From: Bacteroidales bacterium
Lineage (GTDB): Bacteria; Bacteroidota; Bacteroidia; Bacteroidales; UBA932
Length of the DNA stretch: 43,875 nucleotides
Reading direction: 5' to 3'
NCBI GenBank assembly: GCA_017614715.1
Contig: JAGABI010000028.1
Location: 1 to 43,875, forward strand
Shown here: positions 41,765 through 43,875 of the stretch, one piece after another
How positions within the stretch are numbered: position 1 is the first letter of the stretch
How the letters are laid out: each line of letters opens with the position of its first letter
Program-made: the position numbers and the translations under genes
Notes under the pieces: generated by a model
What the model saw: only the letters and a program-made list of their open reading frames with translations
Database searches by the model: none
Told to the model about the DNA's origin: nothing

Positions 41765-41876
41765 TCGTCGCTGTATCAATTTGTTTTTCTCGTCGTTTTT
41801 CTGTATATTAATCAAGGCAGGGCGGTTCCTGCTATTAAAATAATGCCGGACGGCAAGGAATAACAGATATGAGTAG

Positions 41877-42032
41877 TTGGACGATATTAGACTTTCGGTG
41901 GATGAGATACGAAGCGTCCACGGGTATGAGAATTTGTCAGAGCAGGAAGCAAATCAGTTGCGGGACTTCCTGGCTCTGTATGCAAGAATAATGTATGAAG
42001 CAATGAAAGGCGATGGAGACGATAGACAGTAA
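41877..42032 (+). CDS. 51-residue protein with TTG start, overlapping recombinase gene
   Basis: Frame from TTG 41877 to TAA 42030-42032. The sequence begins LDDIRLSVDEIRSVHGYENL and continues through SEQEANQLRDFLALYARIMY, a compact acidic helical protein. An in-frame TAG stands directly before the TTG, so no upstream start is available. The alternative frame from ATG 41869 gives a cysteine- and tryptophan-rich unlikely product. It overlaps the large recombinase start by 20 nt, suggesting coupling; a directionality or accessory factor is one possibility. Confidence 0.6.
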   Translation: MDDIRLSVDEIRSVHGYENLSEQEANQLRDFLALYARIMYEAMKGDGDDRQ

Positions 42033-43641
42033 TGTATTAGGGCAATTTGGCAAAGGCGAGAAAGCCACCTTGAAGAAGGGCGGAAGAGCAGTCATATATC
42101 AAAGGGTAAGCAGTAAAGAGCAGGAGTCGGGCTTCAGCCCCGAAACGCAGAAAGAGTGTTGCTATGCGTGGGCGGAGAGGAACGGATTTGAAGTAGTCAA
42201 GTGTTGCGAAGGTGAGCACGAAAGCGCCAAGAGCGACACGAACCGCAAGCGTTTCAATGAGATGCTGAAGTTCGTAAAGGACAAGAAGAACCGTATAGAT
42301 GCGGTCATCGTTTATTCAACGAGCCGCTTCTCAAGGACGGGAACAAAGTCATTCTCTATTTTGGACGAGCTGGAGTCAAAAGGTGTAACGGTATTCTCTG
42401 CAACATCGTCTTATGATGCCCGAACAGCGGACGGCAAGATGATGCAAGGTGTGGAGGTCCTAATGGCAAACCGCGAGAACAGTATAAAGTCTCAAGCAGT
42501 TAAGGATAGTGGAGCCAATGCCCTGCGGACAGGCAGATGGGTGTCACAACCGCCAAGAGGGTATGATATGAAAACCACTCGGGCAAGGCAGACCATTACC
42601 GTCAATGCTGAAGGTGAACTGATTAGGAAGGCGTTCAAGATGAAGGCGGACGAGAACCTTACCAATGAAGAAGTGCGAGTGAGAATGAAGGCGATGGGAC
42701 TGGACTTATGCAAGCAGAGATGGTCATCAATCTTCCGTAATATCTTCTATGCGGGCTACTTTGCTCATCCCTTCCTACAGGGTGATATTATACCTGGTCC
42801 TCAAGAGCCATTGGTAACACTGGATGATTTTCTTAAGATAAACAACATAGTCCTTAAGGCGCATACAAGAGGATATGAGGCCAAGATGGACAAGGAGTAT
42901 GCACCACTCATAGGGACCATACGATGCCCTGTATGTGGTCATAACCTCACTGCGTCGTTAAGCACCAAGATGCGTAAGCGTTTCGGCAGAGAGGTGGGTT
43001 ACTATGTTTGCAGCCGGAAAGGCTGCAAGTGCAATGCATCCACCAAGAAGGTAAATGGAGCGTTCACGGAGCGGCTCGATAGTATCGCAATGTCACCTCA
43101 ACATACAGAACTGCTGACACTGCAACTAAAGAGGGCATTTCCAATCCTGAACCACCTTGAGATGGAAGAAGTCGCAGCCATCAAAACCAACCTGACCAAG
43201 AAGCAGAACGAGATAGAGAGAATAGAGTACAACCTCGCCACTGCCCCTAATGCAAAGGTGCAGGAGACCTGTACGAAAATGCTCGAAAAGGCAGAGAGCG
43301 AAAGAGACGAGATTATGAGCGAACTGAAGGAGCGCGACAAATCCATATTGAACCTCAACGATTATGTGTCGAGCGGGCTTAACCTCAAAAATAATATATT
43401 GAAACTATGGGAGTTAGCAAATCTCGGCAACAAGCGTCGCCTTCAGAACATGGTCTTTCCTGACGGGATTGTTTGGAGCAAAGAAAACGACGATATTGAA
43501 CCTGTTTCGCGGAACGAGTTCATCTTTACATACGGCTCAAATACAGTCGATTATGGAGAAAAAGAAAACGGACAAACTGCCGATTTTTGCAATTTGTCCG
43601 CTTTGGCTCCTCATCTAGGACTTGAACCTAGGACCCCCTGA
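42013..43641 (+). CDS. Large serine recombinase (integrase)
   Basis: 542 residues. The N-terminal resolvase domain has AVIYQRVSSKEQESG with nucleophile Ser33 and VIVYSTSRFSRTG. The recombinase domain follows (~165-290), then a zinc beta-ribbon with CPVCG at ~304 and CSRKGCKC at ~332, and a coiled coil at ~385-455. It integrates and excises the element. The final residues (PHLGLEPRTP) are the translation of the opposite strand of tRNA-Asn: the last 35 nt of the gene lie within that tRNA gene. This reveals the likely integration junction. Confidence 0.92.
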   Translation: METIDSNVLGQFGKGEKATLKKGGRAVIYQRVSSKEQESGFSPETQKECCYAWAERNGFEVVKCCEGEHESAKSDTNRKRFNEMLKFVKDKKNRIDAVIVYSTSRFSRTGTKSFSILDELESKGVTVFSATSSYDARTADGKMMQGVEVLMANRENSIKSQAVKDSGANALRTGRWVSQPPRGYDMKTTRARQTITVNAEGELIRKAFKMKADENLTNEEVRVRMKAMGLDLCKQRWSSIFRNIFYAGYFAHPFLQGDIIPGPQEPLVTLDDFLKINNIVLKAHTRGYEAKMDKEYAPLIGTIRCPVCGHNLTASLSTKMRKRFGREVGYYVCSRKGCKCNASTKKVNGAFTERLDSIAMSPQHTELLTLQLKRAFPILNHLEMEEVAAIKTNLTKKQNEIERIEYNLATAPNAKVQETCTKMLEKAESERDEIMSELKERDKSILNLNDYVSSGLNLKNNILKLWELANLGNKRRLQNMVFPDGIVWSKENDDIEPVSRNEFIFTYGSNTVDYGEKENGQTADFCNLSALAPHLGLEPRTP

Positions 43642-43680
43642 TTAACAGTCAGGTGCTCTAACCAACTGAGCTAATGAGGA
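43607..43680 (-). tRNA. tRNA-Asn (anticodon GTT)
   Basis: A 74-nt cloverleaf: acceptor TCCTCAT/ATGAGGA, D stem GCTC/GAGC, anticodon stem CCTGA/TCAGG with loop CTGTTAA, T stem CTAGG/CCTAG with loop TTCAAGT, discriminator G. Its 3' half overlaps the recombinase end on the other strand, yet all stems are intact. Confidence 0.97.
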
Positions 43681-43698
43681 ATTTTCCTTTAGGGACTG

Positions 43699-43728
43699 CA
43701 AATGTAAAACTTTTTTCATTGTGCGCAA
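43699..43728 (-). promoter_or_regulatory. Promoter of tRNA-Asn
   Basis: Minus strand TTG (43726-43728), 19-nt spacer, TACATTTG (43699-43706), exact consensus, 18 nt before the tRNA 5' end. Confidence 0.85.
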
Positions 43729-43737
43729 ACTTTTTTA

Positions 43738-43767
43738 TTGCAAAAATCTTTTTTTGATATATCTTTG
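43738..43767 (+). promoter_or_regulatory. Promoter of tRNA-Leu
   Basis: TTG (43738-43740), 19-nt spacer, TATCTTTG (43760-43767), exact consensus, 10 nt before the tRNA 5' end. It is divergent from the tRNA-Asn promoter. Confidence 0.85.
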
Positions 43768-43777
43768 CACCCGCTAA

Positions 43778-43864
43778 GCCCAGATGGCGGAATTGGTAGA
43801 CGCGCTAGTTTCAGGGACTAGTGATCGCAAGATTGTGCAGGTTCGAGCCCTGTTCTGGGCACCA
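43778..43864 (+). tRNA. tRNA-Leu (anticodon CAG), CCA encoded
   Basis: Acceptor GCCCAGA/TCTGGGC, anticodon stem CTAGT/ACTAG with loop TTCAGGG, a long class II variable arm (around 43821-43837) and T loop TTCGAGC. Unlike the two other tRNAs in the window, CCA is encoded (43862-43864). Confidence 0.97.
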
Positions 43865-43875
43865 AAAAAGTCGCA

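Larger units (their letters stand above)
37971..43641. mobile_element. Small integrated element at tRNA-Asn, boundaries approximate
   Basis: A run of AT-richer genes of mobile type (immunity-like, NUMOD3-like, gene II/X-like initiator, NERD, two serine recombinases) lies between core genes and tRNA-Asn. The right edge is placed at the recombinase/tRNA overlap. The left edge lies somewhere in 37770-38424; no copy of the tRNA end is visible there, which is compatible with a serine integrase that needs only a very short crossover core. No relaxase or conjugation genes are present, so it would be at most mobilisable. Confidence 0.6.

Noticed and set aside
41132-42012. Phase-variation invertible segment controlled by the small serine recombinase
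   Set aside because: No inverted repeat pair flanking a promoter was found near the recombinase, so inversion cannot be supported.

Overview
The window looks like a chromosome segment of a member of the order Bacteroidales, probably a gut lineage. The evidence is the fimbrillin-type lipoproteins, the GSCFA, HU-CCDC81-like and pRiA4b ORF-3-like families, and promoters of the Bacteroidota form TTG-N19-21-TAnnTTTG, of which seven match with correct spacing (more with one mismatch or a slightly long spacer). I cannot name a genus from sequence alone.

Left part (1-9200, almost all minus strand) is an accessory surface region. It holds a sugar-hydrolase-like propeller protein with a GNAT acetyltransferase, three fimbrillin-like lipoproteins (two long paralogues carrying a C-terminal FISUMP-like domain, one short without it), two ~40-residue peptides encoded just ahead of the long lipoproteins, and an Rpn-type PD-(D/E)XK nuclease with a 12-bp minisatellite. 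Four of these transcription units end in near-identical terminators, and a ~136-bp direct repeat brackets the GNAT/propeller pair.

Middle part (9200-37800) is core metabolism and information processing. The minus strand carries tRNA-Thr(CGT), a TlpA-like thioredoxin lipoprotein, a ROK sugar kinase broken by one in-frame stop, a glucose/galactose-type permease, then yigZ-pyrB-pyrI-serC-serA-DUF1015 as one run. From a divergent promoter pair the plus strand carries a pRiA4b ORF-3-like gene and miaA, meeting recQ head to tail. Then come an FKBP lipoprotein (also broken by one in-frame stop) and a tightly overlapping run: ABC exporter, acyl-CoA-synthetase-like ligase, dCMP deaminase, S41 protease, GSCFA protein, asnS, udk and a TonB-like protein. 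An inverted-repeat element separates this from the convergent unit HU-like gene, dnaG, metG, followed by an outer-membrane protein.

Right part (about 37900-43640) is a small mobile element, visibly more AT-rich than its neighbours: an immunity-like protein, a NUMOD3-like small protein, a gene II/X-like replication initiator with an origin-like repeat block behind it, a NERD/zinc-finger protein, a small serine recombinase, a 51-residue protein with a TTG start, and a large serine recombinase whose last codons run into tRNA-Asn(GTT). tRNA-Leu(CAG) closes the window.

The most notable points are: two otherwise intact genes (ROK kinase, FKBP) each interrupted once, both at a position where the family usually has Gln (TAA for CAA, TAG for CAG); a GC-rich leader with a terminator-like hairpin directly ahead of the Rpn nuclease; the reused terminators and the 136-bp repeat; the peptide/fimbrillin pairs; face-to-face overlapping promoters at 18154-18187; and the recombinase/tRNA-Asn junction.
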